From Anoplolepis gracilipes (lineage: Eukaryota > Arthropoda > Insecta > Hymenoptera > Formicidae), in NCBI RefSeq assembly GCF_047496725.1, contig NC_132983.1, positions 6,363,501 through 6,427,500 on the forward strand: 64,000 nucleotides of DNA. Reading direction: 5' to 3'. Shown here one piece after another: positions 35,013 through 47,026 of this stretch. The notes beneath the pieces were generated by a model. The model was given only the letters and a program-made list of their open reading frames with translations, was not told the origin of the DNA and did no database searches. How positions within the stretch are numbered: position 1 is the first letter of the stretch; every line of letters begins with the position of its first letter. The position numbers were made by a program, and so were the translations under genes.

Positions 35013-35582
35013 CAGAGTGGGGAAGTAACGCGTTATTTAATTGTAACGTCGTTACCGTTAGAGTCACTTTTTTTTGGTAACTGTAACGTAGTTACATTTT
35101 TTTAGTTACAGTAACGAATTTAACGGATACTTTTATCGTTACTTTTTATATCTGGAACCTATTTCCTATCTATGACATATTATATATTTTCCACTTTCGT
35201 ATATTTAATCTTCAATTATCAACAGATATTTATATTATAAATTTAAAATTATTATATTAAAGGTTTTAAACAAAATTATGACAATATAAAAAATATATCA
35301 TTTAATGGGAATCAAAATTTTTTTATTTATACTTTGAGTGTTTTAAAATTTTTTCCCTTATTATTTATGGTTTTAAACAAATTTAAAATAAAAAATGTAT
35401 TGATATATTTTATTAATATTTTAATTATTAATTTTTTTGAATAAAATATATTACAAAAGTATATTTTTTATTTAATTTCTGATTTCGTTTTAACATTAAA
35501 AAAGTAACGAATAGCTACTTTTGATAATAAGTAACGAGTAACGGTAATTAGTTACTTTTTAAAGGTAACTTTCCCATCCCTG
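35013..35582. mobile_element. hAT-like non-autonomous element with 8-bp TSD
   Basis: The left end is CAGAGTGGGGAAGTAACGCG. The right end, reverse-complemented, is CAGGGATGGGAAAGTTACC. Flanking sequences TGTAATAG (35005-35012) and CGTAATAG (35583-35590) are an 8-bp target duplication with one change. Subterminal GTAAC/GTTAC motifs are repeated many times in both arms, as in hAT transposase-binding regions. At 570 bp with no transposase frame it is non-autonomous. Its right half is the first unit of the adjacent tandem array. Confidence 0.85.
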
Positions 35583-36828
35583 CGTAATAGAGACATATAT
35601 ATGTATAATAGAATAACGTCAAGATGAGAAGATAAAGTCGGAAATGAGATGGAATCAGTATTTAAAATGCGAAATTAACTATCCATCTTCTGTCATTGGT
35701 TTTAATTATTTACTATCGATATCCTGAGATAGAGATAAAAATAAATTTCCAAATAGATGACAATCATTATGCAAAATACATTGAGTATTTAATTATCGAT
35801 CCTATATGTAAGAGAGCGTTCGAAGGCGAGGCTTTTTAAAGGTAACTTTCCCTTATTATTTATGGTTTTAAGCAAATTTAAAATAAAAAATGTATTGATA
35901 TATTTTATTAATATTTTAATTATTAATTTTTTTGAATAAAATATATTACAAAAGTATATTTTTAATTTAATTTCTGATTTCGTTTTAACATTAAAAAAGT
36001 AACGAATAGCTACTTTCGATAATAAGTAACGAGTAACGGTAATTAGTTACTTTTTAAAGGTAACTTTCCCATCCCTGCGTAATAGAGACATATATATATG
36101 TATAATAGAAAAACGTCAAGATGAGAAGACAAAGTCGGAAATGAGATGGAATCAGTATTTAAAATGCAAAATTAACTATCCATCTTCTGTCATTGGTTTT
36201 AATTATTTACTATCGATATCCTGAGATAGAGATAAAAATAAATTTCCATGTAGATGACAATCATTATGCAAAATACATTGAGTATTTAATTATCGATCCT
36301 ATATGTAAGAGAGCGTTCGAAGGCGAGGCTTTTTAAAGGTAACTTTCCCTTATTATTTATGGTTTTAAGCAAATTTAAAGTAAAAAATGTATTGATATAT
36401 TTTATTAATATTTTAATTATTAATTTTTTTGAATAAAATATATTACAAAAGTATATTTTTAATTTAATTTCTGATTTCGTTTTAACATTAAAAAAGTAAC
36501 GAATAGCTACTTTCGATAATAAGTAACGAGTAACGGTAATTAGTTACTTTTTAAAGGTAACTTTCCCATCCCTGCGTAATAGAGACATATATATATGTAT
36601 AATAGAAAAACGTCAAGATGAGAAGACAAAGTCGGAAATGAGATGGAATCAGTATTTAAAATGCAAAATTAACTATCCATCTTCTGTCATTGGTTTTAAT
36701 TATTTACTATCGATATCCTGAGATAGAGATAAAAATAAATTTCCAAGTAGATGACAATCATTATGCAAAATAACATTGAGTATTTAATCATCGATCCTAT
36801 ATATGTAAGAGAGCGTTCGAAGGCGAGG
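35353..36828. repeat. Three tandem copies of a ~497-bp unit
   Basis: Units are at about 35353-35847, 35848-36344 and 36345-36828, with very high identity. Each consists of the right half of the hAT-like element plus ~245 bp of flank, ending TTCGAAGGCGAGGC. At each internal junction GAGGC is followed by TTTTTAAAGGTAACTTTCCC, which is itself the hAT end sequence, then by TTATTATTTATGG from the element interior. Units 2 and 3 are closer to each other than to unit 1. Confidence 0.9.
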
Positions 36829-36829
36829 C

Positions 36830-37095
36830 GAGAGACGAGAAGGTGCTTCTACAGTCACGACTATACCTACTCCCGTAACTATAACGTCTTGCACGGAACG
36901 TGACCGCGTGGTAATCGCTCCTGTCTCGCCTCGCCGCGACAAACGAACGACTATAAAACGGCAGTAAAACCGACGGAGGGTGAGACGGTGAGTCTGGAGC
37001 ACGAGAGAAAAGGGAAAACGGGAGGAGAGGTCCAGTCCGGGTCCGGGTTCGGGTCGAGAGAAGCAGTTTGCTTTGACATTGCCTAATCAAAACAG
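36830..37095 (+). promoter_or_regulatory. Putative GC-rich TATA promoter region
   Basis: A GC-rich island in AT-rich DNA carries TATAAAAC at 36952-36959. A donor-like GTGAGTCT occurs at 36988, too close to be a normal first exon, and no ATG-led coding sequence follows. The call is weak. Confidence 0.2.
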
Positions 37096-37889
37096 GGACT
37101 GCTTCTCCCGTTTCATCGTTCGTGTCCCAAGTCGAGGAATAAAAAAGGCTTCTCGATTAGCCGATTTATCGCTTTTTGATAATCAATTCGTTCGCGCTGA
37201 AAGACCGAGATGCAAATACATTTGATCCGCTATTATCAGCTGTCATAAATATATAGACGGAAGTATAGTTAGGTAAGTGAAAATAGAATATGACTCGATT
37301 ATTATATGAAAATATAATATCGAATATCACATATACATATTATAGAAATGTATATAAGAATCGAGACAATAATACCAGGTGTCTGTGAAGATTTCTACGC
37401 GTTACTATATACGTACATTACAAAGATCGAAAAGATATAAAAAAATGTACACTGCGGATTTAAAAGGGGTTAATCGTTGCTTCTTGACCAACTTGTCGAC
37501 GATAACGACGCACGATAGCGAGCGCAGAGGCGGGGAGAGGAGGGAAATGGTAGGAACAATCGAACATGATCGGCCGGTTGATGTTGCTAAACACGGTCAT
37601 TGTGCCGGGTTAACAATACTCCGCTATATCAGCAACATCGGCGTTCGTAAGTCCCAGCATTCGGTCAACAATTCGCGCACCCGGCCATTGCAGCTGTTGA
37701 AAAATATCCGGCCGCGCTTTGACCACCGTTGTTCCCATTTGTTTCCGTTCCTGTCGCCAAACTTGCATGATCCGTGATTTCCGTGATTTTTCTCGGTCAA
37801 AAGCCGCGACCGCAAGTAATTAAGACGTGTGTAATAAATTAAATCGCCTAATAATTGTCCTTCTTCCTGTTCCATAAAAAAGAAGGAGG
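37096..37889. other. Gene-free stretch
   Basis: Mixed composition with a GC-richer part at 37480-37800. Overlapping short frames exist on both strands but none shows protein-like character. Confidence 0.35.
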
Positions 37890-39088
37890 AAAGGCTATAG
37901 CCGGATAAGCGTACAAAAAGTGCCCCCGACATGTTTTTAAATAATACTTGGCCTGTCATTTTCTCATTGTAAAAGAAAATTTTCCTCAAAATTTCAGCTC
38001 CTTCATTTTATTACTTCCCGAGTTATCGAGAAAAATGTCATTTTTAGTTTTTATTTTTTTTTCTGTAAATATTCGAGATGATCGCGTATCGATTTTTTTC
38101 TGAATACTTATCAACGAAAGACACAAAAAAAATATTCTTTCATTAATCTCGAATAAAAACTCGACTTTTAAGAAAGGAATGAAATTAAGAAATGGCTTTT
38201 TTAACACGTTTCTTCCGAGGTTCAATCATCAAATTTTTATAAAATACTCTTTTTATAAAAGTCTCGATACTCTCAAATTTTTTCAATTTTTTCGAGTTGA
38301 TGCAACATGGTGAAAAAAAATTAAAATCTTTTTTTTATCATTATTTTTTGATAATAGGACAGAAAATTATTTATTTTTCTTGTCATCTCTTCTCTATAAT
38401 TATAATATAGTAATGATAAGAGTAATAATGATAATTGCAATAGTTATAATTACACCACAAAATAGAAATATTTTTTATGCAAAAACAATTCTCAAAAATT
38501 ACAACTTTTAGATAAACTTTAAAATTTTTTTTGCATAAAAAATATTTCTATTCTGCAGTATAATTATAACTGTTACAATTATTATAATTACTACTATAAT
38601 TGTTGCAAGAAAATAAATAATTTTCCGTCCGATTATCAAAAAATAATAATAAAAAAAAGATTTTAATTTTTTTTCATCATGTTGCAAAAACTCGAAAAAA
38701 TTGAAAAAATTTGGGAGTATTGAGACATATAAATAGAATATTCTATAAAAGTTTGGTGATCGAACCTCGAAAGGAACATGTTAAAAAGCCATTTCTTTAT
38801 TTCATTCTTTTTTTAAAAATCGAGCTTTTATTCGAGATTAATGAAAAAATATTTTTTTTGTGTCTTTCGTTGATAAGTATTCCGAAAAAAATCGATATGG
38901 AATCATCTCAAATATTTACAGAAAAGAAAAATAAAAACTGAAAATGATGTTTTTCTCGATAACTTAAGAAATAATAAAGTTAGGGAGGTGAAATTTTGAG
39001 GAAAAATTTTTTTTACCGTGAGGACACAGAAATGTTATTTCAAAACTCGTCGGGGGCACTTTTAGTATGCTTATCCGGCTATAGCTTT
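37890..39088. mobile_element. ~1.2-kb long foldback element, copy 1
   Basis: Ends are AAAGGCTATAGCCGGATAAG on the left and CTTATCCGGCTATAGC on the right, forming two arms of about 590 bases that are inverted repeats of each other. The centre is near 38510 (ACAACTTTTAGATAAACTTT). Arms differ at fixed positions: the left arm has GATGATCGCGTATCGAT, while the right arm corresponds to ATCGATATGGAATCATC. It is non-coding. Other copies are at 53434, 56525 and 62091. No clear target duplication was found and the superfamily is unknown. Confidence 0.85.
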
Positions 39089-39589
39089 TTTTTTTTTTTT
39101 TTTTAAATAGATATCTCTAAAAATATGTTTCATGTGCGTTGAATGAATTTCAAATTTCTTTTCTCTAAACAATGTATATTTTGATATGTATAATTATTAA
39201 AAAAAGATATAAAGCACACACAATTTTTAGACCTATCTATATTATGATATATATTAATCTAGATTTCGTGTGAATGTATTTATATACATATACTATTTAA
39301 CATCTATTTTTCATATAGTTTCTCAATTATAGAATAAAATGATTTTCCTAAGTGCTGGCGTAAAAATAATAATGTGCAATATTAATGCGCGCAAATATTA
39401 ATTTTTAATTTTGGAATCCTGAGAATCACGTCGATTTTTTGAATTAATCTAACATTTCTATTGATTTCTATTGATCCGGAATTAAGAATCCAGTCGTTCT
39501 TCGGTTAAATCGGGAAGGATAGAAGGATCGCGTCCGCGGAATCGACAGCTCCTTATTAAACGGTCAGATCGCATTGGTTCTTTTCCTGA

Positions 39590-39760
39590 TTTGCTCGTCT
39601 CCTGTGCGAATCGAATGCGAAACTTTGTCGGAATCGAGTGCGAGTGCGCGCTGAGTCGATGGTCCAGAAGGAGGCTTCGACCAATAACGCGACTCGAGCG
39701 GCTCGTGGATGCCCGCCCCAACATGGCGTCGCAGCTTCCGTTTTTATCTTCTCCCCCCCC
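39590..39760. promoter_or_regulatory. Putative CpG-rich promoter
   Basis: GC-rich with a CCAAT box (CGACCAATAACG near 39678) and a GCCATGTTGG motif on the minus strand, which resembles the YY1/Pho core often found at housekeeping starts. No splice-supported coding exon follows in either direction. Confidence 0.25.
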
Positions 39761-41170
39761 TTCCGCTCACGCTCTCACACCCAAGCGTTTCACGCATTTC
39801 GCGAGCTATCGGCAGCCGTCTCCTTTTTATCAATACACGTCATTTCTTCGTAATCCGTCTTGTCTTTTCTGCATTTAAGACAGATGTTCCATAGAATCCC
39901 TATAAATAAGGAAGTGTATGACGTCATCAAAAATTTTATACATTTACACGTAGGAGATATTTTGATAAATACGTTCACACAATGGAAAATTATCTATATA
40001 ATTAATTATATTTATTTGCGATGCATTATTTTCTTTAGTCGCAATTTACGAGAAACTACTTATTACTATATTAGTTTGAATTTAATTGGTTGCAATTAAC
40101 ATATATATAAGTATATTCATTGTAAAACAGGACAAGTGCATATTTTGTAAGATTCATTCAAGTTAAAGCTCTGTATTAAAGTTTGCATGTTATTATTTTG
40201 TTTTTATATTAATAAATTTTTTCGTGCATATGAAATATTGCAAATAGCTAATTTTCCTAATATTATCGATTAATCATATCTTTACGATATATGGAATACT
40301 ATATATATGCTTACCTTTGATGGTCAGCAATTTCGACGGCCTCATATTCTTTTGACCTTAATTCTTGACATCAATCCTAAACGATTAAGCGATGGAGTAA
40401 AACAATAGTTGCTTAAGGCGGTAAAATGCGATATAAGCATAATTACATAATCTTCGCGACCGATATTTGGTCACGTTCGTTTTCATAAATCGAATAAGCA
40501 TTTCTATCGAGACTGTTTAATTGTTCATTTCTTACAGATTTTATATTTCGCAGATTCTAGAAGAGATTTTTAAAAAATATAATTTAGAAAATTTACTTCC
40601 AAAGGATACATTTAATATAAAAACCGATTAACATCGATTAATTTGAATAGCATTTTATCTTAGTTTGATTTATTTAATTTAATTTGTGTAAATGCTATGA
40701 TATTTAATATTAGTATACGCGACAATAAAACATGTTAGATAGATATATCTAATGTGTTTATATCGGTTATCAAATAAATCTGCTGCTATAAAAGTTAGTA
40801 GCATTAATAATGAATCCAATACATATGTACAGAAATTGTTTTATTTAAATCATTGAATAATTTATCGATACATCAGCATATAAAGTATTTTAATTTCTGT
40901 TTTAATTGTGTTTAAATTGGTAGATTTGGACAATAAAAAATTCCGGTTTTGTATTGTATGTTATATGAAAATTACAATTACAATTCAGAGTATCACATTA
41001 GCATGCGAGGTGCTTCGTATTATTAAAAAATATTTATAAAAAAAGTTATTTTTTTTTAAATATATTCTCTACTCGTCAAAGATTTGTTGAAGAGAATAAA
41101 AAAAAAGAGAGAAGCAGAAAACTCTCGTAAAATCGCTACTAGAAAAAATGCAATAAATTTAATTAAATAT
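39761..41170. other. Gene-free AT-rich stretch
   Basis: No exon, RNA gene or element end was recognised. Confidence 0.45.
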
Positions 41171-41655
41171 TTTCGCAAATTCTTTCAAATAGCTCATCAT
41201 TATTATCATCTTTTTATATTTTCTTTCTTACACTATTCAACTGTAAAAAATAAACCATCACGCACACACGCGACGCGCACATAATATTATTGATAACGTG
41301 CAAAGAAAGTTTAATATTAAAAAAATATATTTTCCTTCTTGAAAAATATTGAAGTTCGAAAGAAAACAATAAAATCATTACAGAACATATGTGTAATTAC
41401 GGTGATTTAAATTTTCGTAAATTCTTTCAAATAGCTCATCATTATTATCATCTTTTTATATTTTCTTTCTTACACTATTCAACTGTAAAAAATAAACCAT
41501 CACGCGCACATAATATTATTGCTAACGTGCAAAGAAAGTTTAATATCAAAAAAATATATTTTCCTTCTTTAAAAATATTGAAGTTCGAAAAAAAAAAAAA
41601 AAAAAAACAATAAAATCATTACAGAATACATGTGTATTTACGGTGATTTGAAATT
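41171..41655. repeat. Two tandem copies of a ~242-bp unit
   Basis: Units begin at TTTCGCAAATTC (41171) and TTTCGTAAATTC (41413), sharing TTTCAAATAGCTCATCATTA and the GGTGATTT end. The second has a long A-run insertion at 41588. The array directly precedes the CpG-rich leader at 41690. Confidence 0.85.
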
Positions 41656-41689
41656 TGGTTTTAGCGTCGTAGAAATGACGTGGAATTAG

Positions 41690-41983
41690 CGCGGCGTGCT
41701 CGTGGCTCGGGTCGAGAGGAGGGCTCGCGGAGTTGACGCGACGCACGCGACTCCGCCTTCATTCGCGTCGCGCGCGCGCGCGCGGCTTGTCAATCTGGCC
41801 GTGTTCTCGCGCTCTCCAGTCTCCATCTCGTCTCTCTCGCCTCGCTTTCATCCCGTCGCTTCTCGTGTTCGCGCTCGCGCGTGCTTCGATTCGCACCGAC
41901 TTTCGCGATCGCGCGGATAACGCGCGATAAACAAAGTGATCCGGGGAACCGCTGGAGAATTTTCAAAAGAGCAGCGAAAGCAG
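41690..41983 (+). promoter_or_regulatory. CpG-rich promoter and non-coding leader exon
   Basis: A sharp rise in GC and CpG density, including (CG)n at 41770-41783, ends in a good splice donor AAAGCAG|GTAACG with GT at 41984. No long ATG frame is present, so it would be a 5' UTR exon. The next supported plus-strand exons are at 46260 and 49504, and it could be the first exon of that gene. The linkage is inference. Confidence 0.45.
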
Positions 41984-44129
41984 GTAACGATACCGTTTAT
42001 GGCCTTTTTTTTTCCTTTTTTTTTCCTTTTTTTTTTTGTTATCAGTGATACGATTCTTTCGTCGAAGCGTTCGCGAGAAACTTTTCTCCTTAACGTTCCA
42101 TGGTGTTAACGTTATTATCGAATAATGACGAATTGCGTTGTGGATGCATCATTGATATGTATGTGTGCATTAATAAAAGACCATTGTACGGAAATCTCAA
42201 CAGTTCGGTGATAAGAGCTTGAAATCATTTATTTCGATTGTGATAAAGACAATACTTTGGTATTAAATTTATTTGACTGAGCTAGTCGTGTAAATCTGTT
42301 TTTTTTTTTTTTTTTTTTTTTCATTTTTAAGTCTTCATTTTTCGTTCTTATTTATTTAAAGCAAGAGAACATTCATATTCATCTCGCTAACGTACAAAGG
42401 ATATAAAAAAATTTTAGGCGCAGTTGAAAAGATTGATTTTATGCGTCGCGCAGCGTGCGACGGCGAATGTCATTCTATTTTAAAGGCGTGTAATACTTAC
42501 AGGCTGTAATAATTATATAACTGTAAAATTAACCAATAAAAGTAAGGCTAGTAAAATATTCCAGTCTTTTCATCTTGAGACGCGTGTAAAAATTATCATT
42601 CGTATTGTTATATTAATTTATATGAAAATTTATGACTGGTACAATTCTGCAAAACTCATTAGTGGAATCCAATTCGCTAATAAGACTGATTCTAATACTT
42701 AATTTATCATTAATCGTTGTTGATTCTAATTACCTGTCACGCTTTATAATATAGAGTCTACATAATATTAGAGAAAATAAATATTGGATTAACGATAAGT
42801 AGAAAATAATATCTTCAATTGTACGAAATAAAACTGATTAAACAACAAGGCATTAATCGAATTATTCGGAAGACGCTTATTTCGTCAAGTCGAAAGTCGC
42901 GAACGGTCAAAATCGGAAAAAGAAAGAGAGTGACAGAGGGTAGAGGGGGGGGGGGGGCGGGAGAGACAATGCTCGAGATGAATGAAATTATTATCGCGCT
43001 CGCGTGTGAAAAAAAAAAAAAAAAAAAGTAAGTCTCGCACGCGTGCCGACGGTTTTTGCATAACATTTTTTTCGACTATCTTAAAGACTCTCTCGACTGG
43101 CAAGATCGTCGTAAAGTTTGTAAACTTCGGTCCGCGATCGGTCGGCGCGATTTGTAGGGGCCCGACACGGTGTTTACTAAACACCGCGAGATAAATGTTT
43201 CTTCTTCTCGCGCGCGCCGCGCGCAGATAAGCGCGATTTTTCTCCGTCACGTGGAAAAAAGGGAATATCGACGTATCGCGGCCGATCGGCGCCGCGTGTC
43301 TTCTCTCTCTCTCTCTCAGAATTATTCACATGAATTCAGCTATAGTCCGATCATTTTGGGTCGCATTCGCGATCGCTTATATACAGAAGCAACGATTTAC
43401 CTCCATTACATTTTTCTTATCATATGAAGCTTCATGTTCAATTTCAGAATCTGTCGAGGGTGTTTTGCGCTTGATTAAGATTCGATCTCATATCTATACA
43501 CAAATATTCTTACTGGATCGCAATTTTACTTTGCTACTCTTGCGAAGAGGGCACTTATAAATTTTCGACATCACTTTTCACAATTTTTTTTAATATAAAC
43601 GAAGAATGTTTGTTGAAATGTTAATTCTTAAAGCTTTTATATATTTTTAAATATATCGGGAAATAATTGTTAAAATAAAATGTGTTTTTTTTTTTTAGTT
43701 TTGCATCTATTTAGGAATTAAAAGTTATATATTAAGCTTGAAAAAAATGGCGTAAATGTCGAGAGCCCGTTGATTAGTGCGATATTTATAAATCTCTTAT
43801 CATTCGCGACCTCTCATACATAAAACAGATCTTTCATTGCAAACAAAATTACGACGGATTACGAATTAGTGGATATACAAAAATATAATGTCGCCTAACA
43901 AACACACAATCTAATCGACGAGAGAGATTATGGAGAAAAAGAGAGGAGCTCGGGGAGAAGAAACGATCGCCCGTCAACAGATATAAATATCTGTAGCCTG
44001 ATTAACTGTGCGAATGATTGATAAAGGCGCTTCATTACAACTCCCATAATCGTAACTCGCGTCGAAAAATTTTCCAGATATTTGTAGATATCTTACAAAA
44101 TCGGCTATTAAAAGGAAGGAAAACGACCG

Positions 44130-44163
<34 letters not shown>

Positions 44164-44633
44164 GTAAACGCCGAGCCGATCGGGCGCGGGATTTATGGAC
44201 AGACGGAGAAGAGTTTCCTCGTCTGTCCGCTGCTCGCCGGCGGAAGTCCCGATGAGTCTCCGGGGAGCCCCTTTCCTTCCCGCATCGTCTGTAAGCTCTA
44301 AGTAAGGGTGTTAAGTGCTCAGCTGTTGCACGCTCATCATCCTGGCCGAAAGCAGAGTCGGCGGGGTTATAGAGACGTCTCTTGTAAATGAGAATACATA
44401 ATGCGCCGACGACGACCGGCCGACGGACGCGGCTTTTGTGTCACTGTCGTTTAGAACACATTAGAACCCGGGTTTCGATATCGAGCGCAGTGTAAAGCTG
44501 TCTCGTTCTCGTTCTGTTTCCCGGGATGTCGGGGAAACATCGGCTTTTTCTTGTCGACATTGTACCGGTAACAGATTTCGACGCGATAAAAACAAGATGT
44601 TTACTGATACCGAGGAGTCTGTCAATTAGTATT
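41984..44633. other. Probable intron DNA, no exon seen
   Basis: Contains poly-T at 42298-42321, a G-run at 42943-42957, GC-rich patches at 42900-43300 and 44160-44560, and poly-A at 44130-44161. Short GC-driven frames occur but none is convincing. The 44.2-44.5 kb patch could be a second promoter or enhancer. Confidence 0.35.
44130..44161. repeat. Poly(A) tract
   Basis: About 32 uninterrupted A. No retroposon body was recognised upstream. Confidence 0.9.
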
Positions 44634-45063
44634 TTAAGGGGATGCCGTACCGTCCTACCTTACCGATCAAAACAATTGCTTCGTTAGACATCAAAATTAA
44701 GAAAAGTGTCGCATTTTTTCGTGAAAATCTTTTTTACTAAGACTTCGAATTCATTTCTAAGAGTTTACATATATTCTTTCATGCGTTTCCAAGCGGGAAC
44801 GTATCTCATTTTGTACGTGCAAATTGCAAAACTTTTATATTAAGCAAATACAGTTGCGACATGACGCTAATAGTCGATAATTTGAAACTGTAATTTTTTT
44901 TTCGTCTTTAACTGAAAATTGCACACGTTTCCGCTCCCTTATTGTATGTACTTTCATCGTGGAGAAGCATTTTTCATTCTGTACAATCAAAATAATAATT
45001 TTGGTGTCTAACGGAACAAGTTTTGATCGGTAAGGTAAGACACACGGTACGGCATCCCCTTAA
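44634..45063. mobile_element. piggyBac-like foldback MITE, TTAA target site, copy 1
   Basis: The sequence begins TTAAGGGGATGCCGTACCG and ends CGGTACGGCATCCCCTTAA. The perfect TTAA at each edge is the hallmark of piggyBac integration. Interior arms (TTACCGATCAAAAC / GTTTTGATCGGTAA) continue the pairing. It is 430 bp and non-coding. Its interior (ATATTCTTTCATGC, TTTTATATTAAG) matches the element at 46644, so the two are related. Confidence 0.75.
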
Positions 45064-45557
45064 CTTTTTTTTTCTCTCTTAACCTAGTAATATTGAAAAC
45101 GAGACAAAGTAGCAATTGATTGTTAGAGATTGTGTACATTGGAATTTTATTTTTTGACACTGCACGAAATTGATAATGTATATTTTCGACAAATTATCTG
45201 ACTTAAATTTGCACGACATTCTATTAATGATTGCATCAGCTTTTTTTCATCAGTATTACATAGATCGTAAACACTCATTGGATTGATTATTTTAGAGAAC
45301 TGACAAGTGATAAAGATTGATTTGACATGCAATGTAACTCATTCGTATACACATATTTTTCAGATATGTATGTGGGTAAATATATTACATTTTGATAAAT
45401 TGAGTGATTATGCATAATTGCCGTAGGGATCATAAATAATTTTCTCAATTATAAATAATAATATAAATTGATTATAAATAATCTAAAAATAATTTATAAT
45501 ATTCCATAATATATAGCGAGCTTTGATTCACTATTATTCAAGTATATTGGCTGTGAA

Positions 45558-45604
<47 letters not shown>

Positions 45605-46259
45605 TTATTTTATTAACTTATGTTTTATGATACAAATATGATATAACATGTTAGAAGATTGTAAAATATTTTTTATCGATTCCATTTGAATGTGTAAAGT
45701 CGTACTTTGATTGAATTATATTTTCGTAGTAAAAAATTTTGTTTCTAATTAATATCAGACACATTTTGCGTTCTCTAAATAATCGATTAATAATTATTTC
45801 TATTTTTTTGAATTCTCTCTTTCTCTTTCTCTTTTTCTCTATCTTGTATTACAAGAATTTATGGAATGCTTACTCTGTTTCAGATTTTTCTAATCTCTGA
45901 CATTGCAAGGTATCTCGACATTTTCGTGTCCAACGATTGTCACAAACGACTTTTCTGTAAGGATGCAAGATTACAATATTATGTACCTTACACTTATTGG
46001 TACATTGTAGGCTTTCTTTAATGACTTATATACAATATTGTGTGTATTATGCTATCGATGTGAACCGAGTGTTTTTACCTAAACATTTTGAGAGAGTATG
46101 AAACACAGAAACGATTGTTCGATTTTGAAATGTCAGTGGAATAAACTTCCAATCATTAAGATTTTCGCGCGATATTTTGGAGGGATTTATTGAGCTTGAT
46201 CCGTATCAAGGCCGTCGGCGATTGTGGCAATTGTGGAGAGTCTACCTGGTGATTGGGTA
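45064..46259. other. Probable intron DNA with (TA)n
   Basis: AT-rich, with TA repeats at 45562-45601 and a T/C-rich run at 45817-45843. No exon was recognised. Confidence 0.45.
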
Positions 46260-46379
46260 GAGTTGCAGCAGCAGCAGCAGCAGCATCGTGTAAATGCAGC
46301 GGCGACGGCTAACACCTTTATGAATTATACGTCCGTGGACAGGTCCAGGATGGTTTCGCACATCATTCCTGTTTCTGGG
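46260..46379 (+). CDS. Putative polyQ-containing exon of a regulator gene
   Basis: An open plus-strand frame reads GAG TTG, six CAG (polyGln), then HRVNAAATANTFMNYTSVDR and SRMVSHIIPVSG. It ends at a strong donor GTGAGTAG (GT at 46380). It joins in phase 0 to the exon at 49504. The start is unsure: the frame is open back to about 46200, the acceptor is not obvious, and the ATG at 46320 (MNYTSVDRSR) could equally be the initiator of an alternative first exon. Protein identity was not recognised. PolyGln followed downstream by a KxEP motif suits a nuclear factor. Confidence 0.45.
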
Positions 46380-46643
46380 GTGAGTAGATAGAAAGGTTAA
46401 TAATTTTACCCGGTGAAATACAAACTGTCTGTTATAAAAATATGAGAAAGGAATCAATCCAAGTATTAATCTTGGTAATTTTATTTGAAGCGATAACTGT
46501 ATGGCTAATGTGCGATTCTGTTTACATGGACCATTATTCTCTATCTATGTACATTTCTACTTGTTTCGGCAATCTTTCTTCTAATTGGGTGTTATTGTTG
46601 ATGGGCCAAATAAGGCCTGGTTAAAATAAGCTTTATTACGTGT

Positions 46644-47026
46644 TTAAGGGGATACCGAAGTACCGACCGAGTTCTAACCTAACAAAACAATATATTTATT
46701 TAATATAAAAGTTACAATTTATATATATAAAATAAAATAGGTTCTTCGGGGTCAGAATTGCATGAAAGAATATTTATGAACTTTTAGAAATGAGCTTAGA
46801 AGCCTAGAAGAAAAATATTCCTTGTGCAGCACAACATTTGTTTTTAAAGGAATACTTTTTTTCCAGGCTTCTAAGCTCATTTCTAAAAGTTCACAAATAT
46901 TCTTTCATGCAATTCTGAGAGGGGAGAACCTATTTTATTTTATGTATCTAAATTGCAACTTTTATATTAAGTAAATATATTGTTTTGTTGGGTTAGAACT
47001 CGGTCGGTACTTGGGTATCCCCTTAA
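46644..47026. mobile_element. piggyBac-like foldback MITE, TTAA target site, copy 2
   Basis: Begins TTAAGGGGATACCGAAGTAC and ends in a near-inverse GTACTTGGGTATCCCCTTAA, with GACCGAGTTCTAACC / GGTTAGAACTCGGTC pairing inside. A second internal palindrome (GCTTAGAAGCCT / AGGCTTCTAAGC) lies at about 46796-46878. At 383 bp it is non-coding. It shares end and interior motifs with 44634-45063. Confidence 0.75.

Noticed and set aside
35353..36828. CRISPR-like or satellite array
   Set aside because: Three ~497-bp units without spacers. They derive from a hAT-like element and its flank.
41696..41930. Arg/Ala/Ser-rich frames in the CpG island
   Set aside because: They are products of CG-rich composition. 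The segment is better read as a non-coding leader exon.
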